From assembly GCA_051294375.1 (NCBI GenBank), contig CM119271.1, positions 13,702,372 through 13,766,371 of the forward strand: 64,000 nt of DNA, read 5' to 3'. The position numbers were made by a program, and so were the translations under genes. The DNA comes from Paraspadella gotoi. Lineage: Eukaryota; Chaetognatha. This document shows, piece after piece, positions 1 through 31,529 of this stretch. The notes under the pieces were generated by a model. The model ran no database searches and had not been told where the DNA came from. It worked only from the letters and a program-made list of their open reading frames with translations. Within the stretch, counting starts at the first letter, position 1. Every line of letters begins with the position of its first letter.

Positions 1-662
1 AGAGGGCAACGGCCGATCCGCGGAATAAACGACATGAGGAAAGCGAGAATCGCGTCTTCGCTTCGAAAACGAGGCTCGAATTCAAGGATTTTTTTTTCTT
101 TTTGGCGGCAGAAATTAAATGGGATCTTGAATTTATCGCTCAGACCAGCCACCCTCGCGGGCTCGAAAAGCGGAATGGGGGAAGGCGCGGGGCAGTGGAT
201 GCAATTTATGAAAGGAACAAATTTGATTTAGAACCGGTTGGTCTTTTTTGATGGAATTACCACCAGTTGAGTCGCCTTCAGTCGCCTGTTGATAACCGTT
301 GATCACTGTTTATTCCAGTGAAATGAAGTTCCGGGCGTGAGCTCGCAATCTCGTTCGTAGCTTCCGAATTTAATTTTACCTCGAAATTCCCTAAAAGGAT
401 ATTTTTTCCGCTACGATGATAAAATTTATTTGAGGAAAATTTCAGGCTATACAGTATTTAGCATTGATATTCCCAGCGAGAATTGATTATGGTTACACAA
501 ATCTCGTGGCAATCTAATGTCAGGGGCAAGATAGATTATTTAACGAACGAATGGATATTGGCTAATTCCTCTGTTAGTTTTCGAAATATGTATGTCGTAG
601 TTTGCCTTTCAAATTACAATAACCTTGTACTCCCTTTCTCTCCCCCCCCCCTCACTTAACAG
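1..662. other. Probable intron sequence upstream of the first recognised TANC exon
   Basis: I see no recognisable coding exon here. The stretch ends in a C-rich pyrimidine tract followed by AACAG at 658-662, the acceptor of the first TANC exon. The first 230 bases are more GC-rich than the rest and hold a 65-codon open frame with no recognisable domain. They could include part of an upstream TANC exon, but nothing supports a call. Confidence 0.4.
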
Positions 663-21333
<20,671 letters not shown>

Positions 21334-21688
21334 CATTGGGTGCGGGGATGTGAACAAAGAATTTGCGACAGCTGCCAGGATTCAACTGTGAAACTTATCG
21401 TGACCTCTTTATCGGTTTTAATGAATGGAAGTGCCGCGGTCTTGTTCATTGCTATTGGAAAACAAAAATGAGTACCATTGATGTTTCTACAGTCAGTGGA
21501 ATAGTCATTTGTTCACATTTTGTTTTTTAATCACTTCATTTTGTGTCCGGAGCTTTTTTTTTCCCCCTTTTAGTTAAAAACTTAAAATAACATTGGAATA
21601 TAAGTTTCAAAATTCCTGTGACAATTGTAACAAGTGAATTGCCTTGTCCATGTAACGTTGGTTTGTCTTTTCTACCCAGACTGTTAAT

Positions 21689-21871
21689 AATAAAAACAAA
21701 ACATTAAACTATTAATCCTAACCGTTTTTCATAAATCGACTCGCACCGTTTATACACATTATCAGGATTGTGCACTGGTTTTATGGGTTATTGCACAAAA
21801 CGTATTGCATCATTTAATCCGCCCCAATCGTTTGAAATTGATATTGTTTGTACAATGTACATGTCAATAAA
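21689..21871 (+). promoter_or_regulatory. Polyadenylation signals for TANC
   Basis: Canonical AATAAA hexamers at 21689-21694 and 21866-21871 lie 350-540 bp after the TANC stop codon. The second is followed by a GT/T-rich stretch (CTTGTTTTTATTTTTC), so the transcript most likely ends near 21.89 kb. Confidence 0.55.
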
Positions 21872-22110
21872 ATGCGGAATCAAATTTGCATATCTTGTTT
21901 TTATTTTTCAATACAGTGTTCAGGAATAACGGAATAAATATTTAACTTATCATTTGTAATATTAAACTTAGTAATTTAGCTTTAGAAATTGTATCGTTAA
22001 AATCCTTCAACTTTTGAGTTGATAAGCAAAATTTTGATATTTAAAATTTAAATAGAATTTACAAAATTTATATAAAATGTCATTTATTTAAAAGAATTTT
22101 TTTAAATAAT

Positions 22111-22116
22111 TTTATT
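22111..22116 (-). promoter_or_regulatory. Polyadenylation signal for the ankyrin/SOCS-box gene
   Basis: TTTATT on the plus strand (AATAAA on the minus strand) lies about 290 bp beyond the stop codon of the minus-strand gene. With the TANC signal near 21.87 kb, the two convergent transcripts would end roughly 200 bp apart. Confidence 0.45.
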
Positions 22117-22403
22117 TTAAATGGCTTCTATTCAAATTTCAATACTCAAGTAGCGTACATGGAAAAACAAAACGAGTCAATTGCTAGATGCAAATGTATT
22201 TTATGAAAAAAAGGAGATTTGTAAAATGGTTTACAAAACAATCAATATCCAAAAAAACAATTAATCTGAAAAGTCTTTAAATGAACTAACTAGTATGAAA
22301 ATGGTAAACCATCATAAAAAGTAATGAAGTAACCGTCTAACTAGTATGAGATTGGTCCAACAAATATAAAGAATCAAAGTAAAGACTAGAGCGACCCTTT
22401 CGG

Positions 22404-25400
22404 TCAATCCTTCAAGTCTCTCAGGAGCAGATAATCGATCAACTTGGGAGGCAAAATATGTCGGGGAGAAATACATGTTGATTCGGAGAAGGCGCTACGA
22501 ATCCTGTGAGAATACATGTTCTTCCTGATGACCCTTCTCGCAAATTCCATCAGCGACGGAGGCTCGTAATACCTGAAAAAATAAAGAATAATATAAAATA
22601 AATTCACGTATTAAAAATTTATTAATTATGAATTTAATTTGTAACAAGTCATCAATCCATTTTTTAGAATTACTAAGCAAAAAGTTCTTTACATTTTTTT
22701 GGCCAAATTTGGAGAGCAAAACACGTTGCAATTTTTTTTTTATTATTAAGTTTAATAACAAGTTAATTGGAAGAATAACAACAAAATGATTAGAAAGTAA
22801 TTATTATAATCTTACGTGAAGCAAAGAAGGCACTTGATCCCGAACCGCTCCTCCACGACGCATTGCTCCCGCGCATGCGCGTGCAGCGCCACCATCCGTT
22901 CGCCGACGGAGACTGAAACGCGAGCGAGGCCGATGCGGGCCCCAGCGAAACTGATCAGCGTTCCGGAGAAGAGATCTTCCGCGCGAAGGGCGTAGTGAAG
23001 AGCATTAGACTTGTACATAGTTCGGTCTCGTCTCGGTGAAAAGACGTGGGCGCCGTTTTGAATAAGCGCGAGGACCTTGAATGCCAAAAAAAAAATGTAT
23101 ATGACATATTAATTGCCATATATGTAAAGATATATATACAGAGTCAGAGAGAGAGTGAAAGAGAGAAGACTAAGCCTTGGCCCCTTTCACCAACATGAAT
23201 CTCAAAAGGTTTCTTTTTCACATTTTTTAATGCATCAGTCATGAGTCTGGACATCCGTGTAGACCGTCCTCGCTAAGGCACTTTCTTAGGTCACAGTTTA
23301 TACGGTGAATTCATAGTTAATAGTAAAATGTATTAAAATGTGTTAAAAAGATAACTTACCACCTCAACCACGTCAAAGTTTAGAAGAACCATGAGCTCTT
23401 GCTGTTGCATCGCCGTGCGACACACCAACTCTAACACCGTTTCTCCAGTCCTATAACACACCTGATAAAAAGAAGACAAAGATTGGTTTACAATCGTCAG
23501 CACAAACGCATGAAAATGGTGTTGTAAACCGTATTTTAGAAGATAACGACATATTTCGACATCTTGTAGAAAAACGGGGCATATTTGTGGATATATTGAA
23601 TAAACATGATAACAAACGCGTTAAAAATGTTTATTGAACTGGTTTTTCGCAAATTGTCGACATATTTTGACATATTGTCGACATTAATCAAAGTAGTTAA
23701 TAAATAAGCTAATAAAACAACAACAAAAAATCTAAGGCCCTTTTCCCCCCAGAAACCAAGTTTGGATTGTAGTCGAGTTTTTCCAAGAGATGTCGAGTGA
23801 GTGAGACGACGCCGACGTATCGTGATCTGCAGCAAGAAGAGTAGGGGTTGTCATCGGCCCTGCGACATTTTTTTGGGGGGGACGGACGATGGGGATGGAA
23901 TATGGGCGTGGCCGATATTCGTCGTCGCTCCTCGCAAACATTCGACGACTCACCTGATTGCCTGAGTAAAAATAGCGTGAAGGAGGGGAACGCCAGCGAT
24001 GGGGTTTTCCAGGGCGAAGTCTCTGTAGAAAGAAGAGACTGAAACGAGAGACTCCAAGGATGAATTAAGGTAGAGGATGTCCCGAGAGTATTCGACCGGC
24101 GGAAGGAGATATTGACAGGTCCCGAGATCGAGACTCGCTGGAGTACGAAATGAAAATTAAACAAATTTAAAGCTAAAACCTTTTCCCCCGAAAGACTCAC
24201 CCAAGGCGTAATGAAAAGGAAAGTTCCCCCTTTTGTCTTTAGCAACGATGGAGGCGTTTCCGTTAACGACGAGCGACTCGACGACGGTCCGCGACCAAGA
24301 TCCCGCCGCCACGTGGAGCGGAGTTCGACCGAATGAGTCGACCAGAGTCAAGTCCCAGGGTTCGGCGGGTGGAAGTCGTGGAAATAAAATTCCTTGCTGA
24401 AGAGTTTCCTGCGCTTCAACGTTCGTGGAGATAACCAGGTTCATGTCGCGGAGAGTTCGCGCCCTGACTCCTTCCACTCGATCTCGAAGGTTGAGTGGGT
24501 AAATGCCCACGGCGTTGCGGGGGCCCCGGCGGGCGGCGAAGAGGCAGTGGAGAGGAGTCAATCTGTTACAAAATTAGTTATAATTTTTGAATTGCAAAAA
24601 AATGTTTATCCCTGTTAAAACGTGTTAAAATATATTTTCAAAGCTCTATCATCTGCCGATGTCTTTTTTATGAGTATTTTTTATTTAAAAAAATTATTAT
24701 TTTAAATTATTTTTTATTATTTTCAAACTTTTTCAAACTTTTTCACTAAAATAAAATATCATTTCTCTTTTTAATTCCCTATTTTTTTTATATATCATTA
24801 TAAACATTATTATTTTTAAATTTTAATTACTTAAAACCGCCGGACCGACAAAACATAACATTTACCCGTCCCGGCATTGTACGTTCCGCTTCGTCCGAGG
24901 ATCCTTCAGCAGAAAAAGAAGAGAATCCAGCTGAAGACTCGAGGCTGCGTAGTGAAGCGGCGTTCGACCGAGCGAGTCGCGGGCGTTCACGTCCATGCCT
25001 TGCTCGACGAGCCAAGAGACGGGCTTCGCGCCGCTCGTTCGCCAGCCCCTCGCCGCGAAGTGGAGGAGAGTCAGTCGGTCGGGGGATCGGGCGACGTTTT
25101 GCCTCCAATCTGGACGCAAAATTCGATCTTTGTTGATTTTTTTTTTATATTAAGTATTACTTCCTTCGAAAATCTCAAAATCGAGCAAACCTATCGAGTT
25201 AGCGGAAGAGCCAGAAATCTCCACCCTAGAGTTTGCAGATCTGAAGGCAGATCTGGAGCTGGAGGCAGAGTTCGGGAGTGGGGCAACGGTGAAGTCATCA
25301 TCTTCCGAAATTTCGATTTCAACTTCGTAAAAGTAATTCAAGTAACCTTTAAAGAGAATATTTTAGGTTACATAGTATTATAGCGCATATATTAACGCTT

Positions 25401-25547
25401 CATTATCTTTATCTCTCCTCAAGTTTTACCATCGGCGACGAAGTCATTTAACTTGATTCGATGCCTGTTCAGCAATCGCTGTAAGGTCTTAAAGTTACAC
25501 TGACAAAGATGGTTCAAAACCTCTCGGCGAAGCGTCTTATCATCCAT
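22404..25547 (-). CDS. Ankyrin-repeat and SOCS-box protein (ASB-like)
   Basis: Nine exons on the minus strand: 25547-25430, 25346-25191, 25109-24866, 24562-24201, 24137-23954, 23859-23757, 23461-23360, 23075-22816, 22572-22404. They join in frame to 565 residues. Ankyrin signatures are seen in exon 3 (RLTLLHFAARGW, DSLGRTPLHYAASS) and exon 4 (LTPLHCLFAARRG, SFGRTPLHVAAGSW, KDKRGNFPFHYALG), with weaker repeats after that. The last exon is a SOCS box: a BC-box-like SLMEFARRVIRKNM and a Cul5-box-like ILPPKLIDYLLLRDL end the protein. By family, such proteins are substrate receptors of Cullin-5/Elongin-BC ubiquitin ligases. The substrate is unknown, and I cannot assign an ASB number. The long insert in exon 4 and the acidic exon 2 are not typical. 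It lies 410 bp downstream of the GPATCH2-like gene on the same strand and converges on TANC. Confidence 0.82.
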
Positions 25548-25957
25548 GTCTATTGTAATGTCTAAGGTTTAGTGTAATGTCTAAGCGAGGAGGACGGACT
25601 AGCTGCAGGAGCGCGACAGAGTTTAGAGGATGAAGGACATCATGCTTGACTTTTGCTGAAAAGGACAATACCGTCAATAAACATGATAAATAGCCTTAAA
25701 AAAAAACAAAAAAACTCGATTTAAAAAAGAACATGTATAGTGTACAATTAAAATGTTAACCTTCGTGCTTGAACTGGACAATCTAAAATAGCTAGCAGAA
25801 AGTAGCTGCTCTAAAAGGTGATTGGCGGGGGTTGAGACAATTTCTCACGAGAATTCCCCGTCAAAATCCGCTGACAGGGAACCATCATATTTTAATAATA
25901 ATAAAAATAAATATACTGGCAAGAATATTTTTTTTTAATTTAAAGACATCGTCGATA
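25548..25957. other. Intergenic spacer between two minus-strand genes
   Basis: This 410-bp, mostly AT-rich spacer must hold the 3' end of the GPATCH2-like gene and the promoter/5' UTR of the ankyrin/SOCS-box gene. An ATTAAA variant signal on the minus strand near 25890 may end the first transcript. No other element is seen. Confidence 0.5.
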
Positions 25958-28900
25958 TCATCTTTCGACGGCCGTCGGCGGCGAAGCGTTTGCCGATGAC
26001 GAGTCTTCTTCGTCGTCATCATCGACGACGCCGTCAAAACGTCTCGGCCTCGAAGCGGCGTCGTTTTTAATTTCCGAGGACGCCGCTTGCATCGACGGCG
26101 CATCGTCGACGTCCGACTTCATGACGCCGTGGTCGACGGAACGATCGCTCGTCCGACCGTCGCTGTCCGATCCGCAGTCGATCCCGGCGTCTTCCGATTC
26201 TTCTTCTCGGCGATCGGCGTCGACGACAGCGGCAGCGCCTCCGTCGTCGCCGCCGCGAGCGTTAGAAAACGATTGTTCGGCCTCTTCCGTCGGTGGCAGC
26301 GGGCCGACAGAGTGGAACCAACCGAAGGACGAGGAGGGAGACTCCGCCGTCGGCGAAAGGCTGCAGGACATCATGGCCGCCACGGCGTCGGCACCGGAGG
26401 GAGAACGGCGTCGTGGGCGGACTTTTCGACGATAGGCGGTGGTGGCGTTTGCGGCGGCGTTTAACGTCTTCCCCGCGTAATATGTGAAGGGAGAAGCTGG
26501 AAAATAAAGGAAAAATTGAAGCGAGTTTACGAAAAATATGATTGATGCGGAAATGGCGAAAAACTCACCCCCGACGCATCGAGCTCCTTTCCCTCCTTCG
26601 CCCGCCTCCACCCACTCTTCCGCTCGTTCGATCCTCGAAGCTCCTCGAAGCAAAGTCTCGATGGCCGTCGTGTCCGGCGGCCGCGTCGTCGTCGTCGTCT
26701 TGGCCAGCACCGGACAGCATCGCTGATGCAGACCTTGCTCCACCCGGATGTGGAGCGAATAGAGGGACGCGAGTTTGGCGATTTGATCACGTTCCCTCTT
26801 CGTCATCGGAGGAAGCCAGAGCTCTTCCATCTGCAATGAGAAAAGTTCGTGTTTTCGGTAAATAAAAGCTTTTTGGGCGTGGAGATCCTCAATTTACTCT
26901 TACCTGTTGATCCTGAAGGAATCGATTTACTTTCTCGTTGATCTGGGCGAGAGAGAACCCGCGCCGCGTCTCTCCCTTAGCGCCGCGAGATTCGGACCAT
27001 CGGCGCCGCCCAGTGCGGAGAGGTCGAGAGCAGACCACGCTCTGATTGGGTCCGACGGTGATCCTCTTGGCGCCGGGGCTCTTCATCATTCCGCCCGCTC
27101 TTTTTCCGCAAGATTTCCTGGTGCCGTCGACCGAGGATCTGCGTTGAAGAGACGCAGTTCCCTCGAATCCTTCGCCTTAAATTGGAAATTTAAATTTGTT
27201 TAATGTTTATTCTTGATTATCAAAATATATATATATCAATCCGATATACAACATCCTCCTCAGCCCTCGGCCCCTCACCCAAACTGGCGAATCCGTTCCA
27301 GACGTTGGTGAGGGTGACGTCTCTCTCGCTGTCGTTTTTCGTGGGCGTGGTCGTTTGTCCCGCGCCGATGGTCGAGTTGTTAGAGTCTTCGTTGTCCCAC
27401 CAAGGAATCGCGTCCCGGACTGTCGTTCCCGATTCTGTCCAATAAATCCAACTTTTAACATACTTAAGACTTAATAAATTCATAATTACAATTTTTTTTA
27501 CGAATCCTCGCCTTGAACAATAGTCGTGGCAGAGTCCGACGACATCAACGTTTTCCCTTGTATTTTACAACATCCAAGAGTTCGGCCTTGACTCTGAATG
27601 GCGGCGTCCTCAATGGACATGGCTGCAGAATCGTCCCAATCTGGGCTCATGGAAACCGAGCCTTTTCGTCGGGGACGTCCGTCTAAGGATCGATTAATTT
27701 ATTATTATTTTATTTATTATTTATTTATTTATTATTTCCGCTGTCTCACTGGCAAGCCTCGACGATTCGTCAACGACCTCGTCGTATCCAGGCCAATCAG
27801 AGAGTTCGTCGTCGCCGTCGTCGCCGCCTTCGTCGTTGGAGAGAGCGCCCCGATGATCACTCGGCGAGGAACTCCAAGAGGAACTAAGCTCAAGATCCGA
27901 ATCGTCGCCTGAAAAAAAGGTTCTTAATCTCATTTGCATAGTGCAAAACTTGGAATTCTTCATTATTTAATCATAGATTATTTAGGTTTTGTTATGAATA
28001 CTATGACCTTTAATTGCCGTCCTAAAATTGTCAGATATTACATACACATAAAACATATTCTGATCAATGACCAACCAGAAAATTCCATGTCATCTTTTTC
28101 TAATAAGTCTTTCCTTCTTCTATTATCGTTGTCCTCATCGTCGACAAAGTTTTCCGATGCGCGTCGATCCTTGACCGTTCTCTTTCGTTTGACGGCGCCT
28201 AAAGAAAACAATTATAATAACTATTATACAAAACAAAATTATTGAATGACCAATACAGAAGCTAAGAAAGCAATTCTAACCCATTTACCGGCCAAAAAAA
28301 AGTCAATGTCGTTCAGTTTTGCTTTAATAGGATCTTTGAGCTTCTTGAAACTGGATTTTGAAAAGTCGCTCTGAAAAGAGAGCAAAGGATTATTATTAGG
28401 ACTACAGAGGGCGTTAAAATCCAACGCATCCCCCCACAAACTGACCTGTTTGAAAGACGGGGGAAGGCGAGAGACGATCTGGTCGTCGTCGTCGTCGCCG
28501 ACTTGACGTCGAGGCGAAGAGAAGCTTTTGTCGTCGAGACAAGATGGCGCGGTGAGTAGAGGTTGCGTAACCTCCATCGACATCCGCGTCATCTTACGGC
28601 GTCGTCTGGAAAGAAAAAGACAACTTTTAATAAACATTTGTAATTATTGTCAAATCCAAAAGCATCGAACCTGTGCGGTCGAATCGGCGTAAAAGTCTCG
28701 GTGCCCGTGGAGACGTCAAAGTCGTCGCCGTCCTTCGTCAGAGCGGCGCCAAAGTGTCCCTTCTGTCTGTTCTTAGAAGCGTCAGAAGACGCGGCGGCGC
28801 CGGCGACGCCAGCGTCGACGGTTGGAGTCAACGGTTTAGCGGTCGACGTCGCCTGGCGGCAGGAAAGAGACTCGCAAGGTTTGATGGCGCCGTGGTCGTC

Positions 28901-30119
28901 GACGCAACAACCTCGTCGGTCTTCCTTGCAATGCTGGAGACACTGAGGACGATCCTTTTGAGAAGACGATTGTCTTTGTTGCCTCTGAGAGTTTTGGGCG
29001 GAAGATTGAAGGCGATGACAAGAGCGTTGAAGCTGTTGCCATTTAGGGCAGAGGGAGACGGCTTCGTTGTCCTCGGATTGATCGGACGGGTCCACGCTCT
29101 GTTCAACGCTCGGGGTCGTGCCTAAAGATGACGATGAAGACTGGGTAATAATATTACATGAATATCACATGGGTGAAGGACGGAGTCGCCACTGTCACCG
29201 GTTGTGTTGGCGGTGTGATGATGATGTTGACGAAAACCCGAGCGATGGACGGGATTAGATGACGATGGCGAAGAAAATGGAAGACTTAAAAGAAGAGGAT
29301 CGTCGCTGTCACCGTTTCGCCTTTAAAATAGCCGTTTTAAATTTGATTAGAAATCATTACTACTGACTTAAATGGTATAATTAATGGTCTAAGGTTATAG
29401 GTGGACGGGATAATCTTTGGTTTGATCATGGCGAAACACGAATAGTATGTAGATTATTATGTAAAGATCGACTAATTAATTCATTGACAGAATATAAATA
29501 TTTAACAAAAGACCCTTCCTCTTTCCTTCACTTATCCTATCCCACACCTCAACATCGCGGCGTGGCCGTTCCTCGACCCCAACTCGTCCATTGAAGATTC
29601 CGACAAATCGCTGGCCGCCTTAGCGACCGACTTCTTGTGCATTTTATAGTGCTGCGCCGCGCCGCAATTGTCGCATCCGCGGCGCCGACAGGGGGATACT
29701 TGAAAGAGGAAGGAACGCCGACTTTATTTTTTAAATGTCTTCGTGGTTACTATACAATTTATTAATTATAACAAGTTTTGGCAACATATTGCGCTACCTC
29801 CAACGTTTGATGAGGTGACAGCCTTTATGCTTGGGTCTGATCGTCGCCTCAAATTTCGTAAACGTCTCTTTCTTGGGTGACGGCGCAGACCGCCTGATCA
29901 ATGAATGAATGTATGAATGAATAGTTCCGGAATGGGTCAAATTCAAATTAATGGGATACCGTCTTTGATGGAGTCGACAGCGGCCGTGGCGCCGCTCTCC
30001 TCCAGCGCCAGCGTCAGATCGGCGACGAGATCTTCCATCTTGTTACCGCGGGCGCCGCGACGGGACTCGCGCCCGTAGACCGTCAACGCTTCGAACTCTT
30101 GGACGATGTTATTTTCCAT
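25958..30119 (-). CDS. GPATCH2L: GPATCH2/GPATCH2L-family nuclear protein lacking a G-patch, with an R3H-like block
   Basis: Fourteen exons on the minus strand: 30119-29960, 29893-29798, 29698-29548, 29320-29169, 29121-28671, 28605-28446, 28370-28289, 28198-28076, 27908-27750, 27682-27512, 27434-27279, 27175-26904, 26830-26569, 26496-25958. Phases agree throughout (977 residues). Family marks, in order: MEDLVADLTLALEESG near the N-terminus; a basic GGLRRHPRKRRLRNLRRR; RRRRKMTRMSMEV; the diagnostic LSNDEGGDDGDDELSDW; and AIPWWDNEDS. Exons 12-13 then give a helical segment (INEKVNRFLQDQQ) and MEELWLPPMTKRERDQIAKL with LASLYSLHIRVEQG, an R3H-like nucleic-acid-binding block without the Arg-x3-His signature. 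The C-terminus is acidic and low-complexity, with no G-patch glycines. Human GPATCH2 has a C-terminal G-patch and GPATCH2L does not. The exon 4/5 junction (47-nt intron) and the exon 10 donor (GC instead of GT) are the least certain. The start is the Met after which the family N-terminus follows; an upstream in-frame Met at 30284 is less likely. Confidence 0.8.
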
Positions 30120-31529
30120 GATCTTCGGGATCTCAGTTTGTTTAGAATAGATATGAATTAATATTAATTTCCACCAGAACTTTTTTTTGTCCGAAGATAT
30201 AACCGTCACGGGCGTTAAAAGTCCAGCGTCACTCTCCCATTCCCGATTTCGGCCTCTGTCCTCAAACTTTTCCCCATTTTCCACTTTCTCCTCGTTTAGA
30301 CAAGTTTTTAAATAACTTAATCGCTTAAAAAAACATCATTCAGCGCGAGAAAGCATTTAATTTATATCGAGATCACGTGATTTTTCTTGTTTTTTGTCTT
30401 TGACATTTTAGTAAAATGTTTCAGGTTTTTATTGGGGAAATTCGAGTTATTGGGTTCGATTCTTGATGCCATTGTAACAATGTAAAATATTAACCTAAAA
30501 TCAAAATGGTCAATTAAAAAGACTTATTGAATTTTAACAATTAATAATCCTTGATTAAAATATTTTAATGTGAGATTATCGTAGCTTTAGGCATTTAACA
30601 ATAACAAATTTAGGGGGTTCTCTCACATCTAGTCACATCAAGCTAACAATTGTATTTAAAATTGATGCTAATGCAGAGTACCATCTAATATTCAAAAGTT
30701 TATACTATTAAAACTGTTCATAAAAGTATAATACCCCTTCAATGGTTGGGAGGCCAAGTTTAGCCGAGTTATTAAATTTAATTAATTATGAGAGAATCTT
30801 GATTGAATTTGAAAGATTGCGGGGGACGTCATGTTATGTTATAATCTTGTAAGTGGATGGAGGCCTTAACCCGCCATAACCTGTTCAAAATCAGGAAGCA
30901 AAATAGCTTATTAATAGATTAAATAGATAATTTTATATTATAATAAATTATATTTTATCTTATTTTATCGTTAAATTGCCACTTTTGTCCACAAGTTCCC
31001 TCTGTTACGCTCTCCGTCTTCTCAAAATGAATTCCCCCTTCATCTCCCTCTTCAACGGAACAAATGAACCTCTGAAGACAAAAACGAGAAAAAAAGGAGG
31101 AGGAAGTCGTCGTCGTCGTCGTCTTCACCCCTCGTCCTCCTCTTCGTCCTCGTCGTCGTCGTCGTACCAAGAAAGAAGGAACCCACTTTTTTTGTCTCCT
31201 GCGTCATCAATGCCTTCGTCGGCGACGACGACGACGACGCAGATGTCACGCCCGTGACCCCGGACCTCCGGTCCAGTCTCGGACCCTCTATTCCGTCTCT
31301 CTAAGTCCACGAAAAGGAGACGCTTTGTTACGCGAGGGCGTTTTCGTGACCTGGCATCGGTGCGATGCGCAATATATTTATGTGCGGAAATATATGCGTT
31401 ACATAATCGGGAATATGCGATCGTGAGACATATTGGTTCCTTTTTTTCACGAAATGCGTGAATCATGTAGAACTGCTTCGTCAGACGTTGAAAGTGACTG
31501 ATCCTTATTGCATTTCATCGTCTTTTATC
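30120..31529. other. Divergent intergenic region between the GPATCH2-like and zinc-finger genes
   Basis: The two flanking genes are transcribed away from each other, so both promoters should lie here. The left half is AT-rich. The segment at 31080-31260 has GTC/CGT and CTC trinucleotide runs that open low-complexity frames (Ser-, Arg-, Thr- or Asp-rich) on both strands. I see no domain and call no gene. No TATA element could be fixed with confidence. Confidence 0.5.

Noticed and set aside
31024-31260. Ser/Arg-rich small frame on plus and Asp/Thr-rich frames on minus
   Set aside because: They are produced by trinucleotide repeats; no domain, no splice context, both strands equally open.
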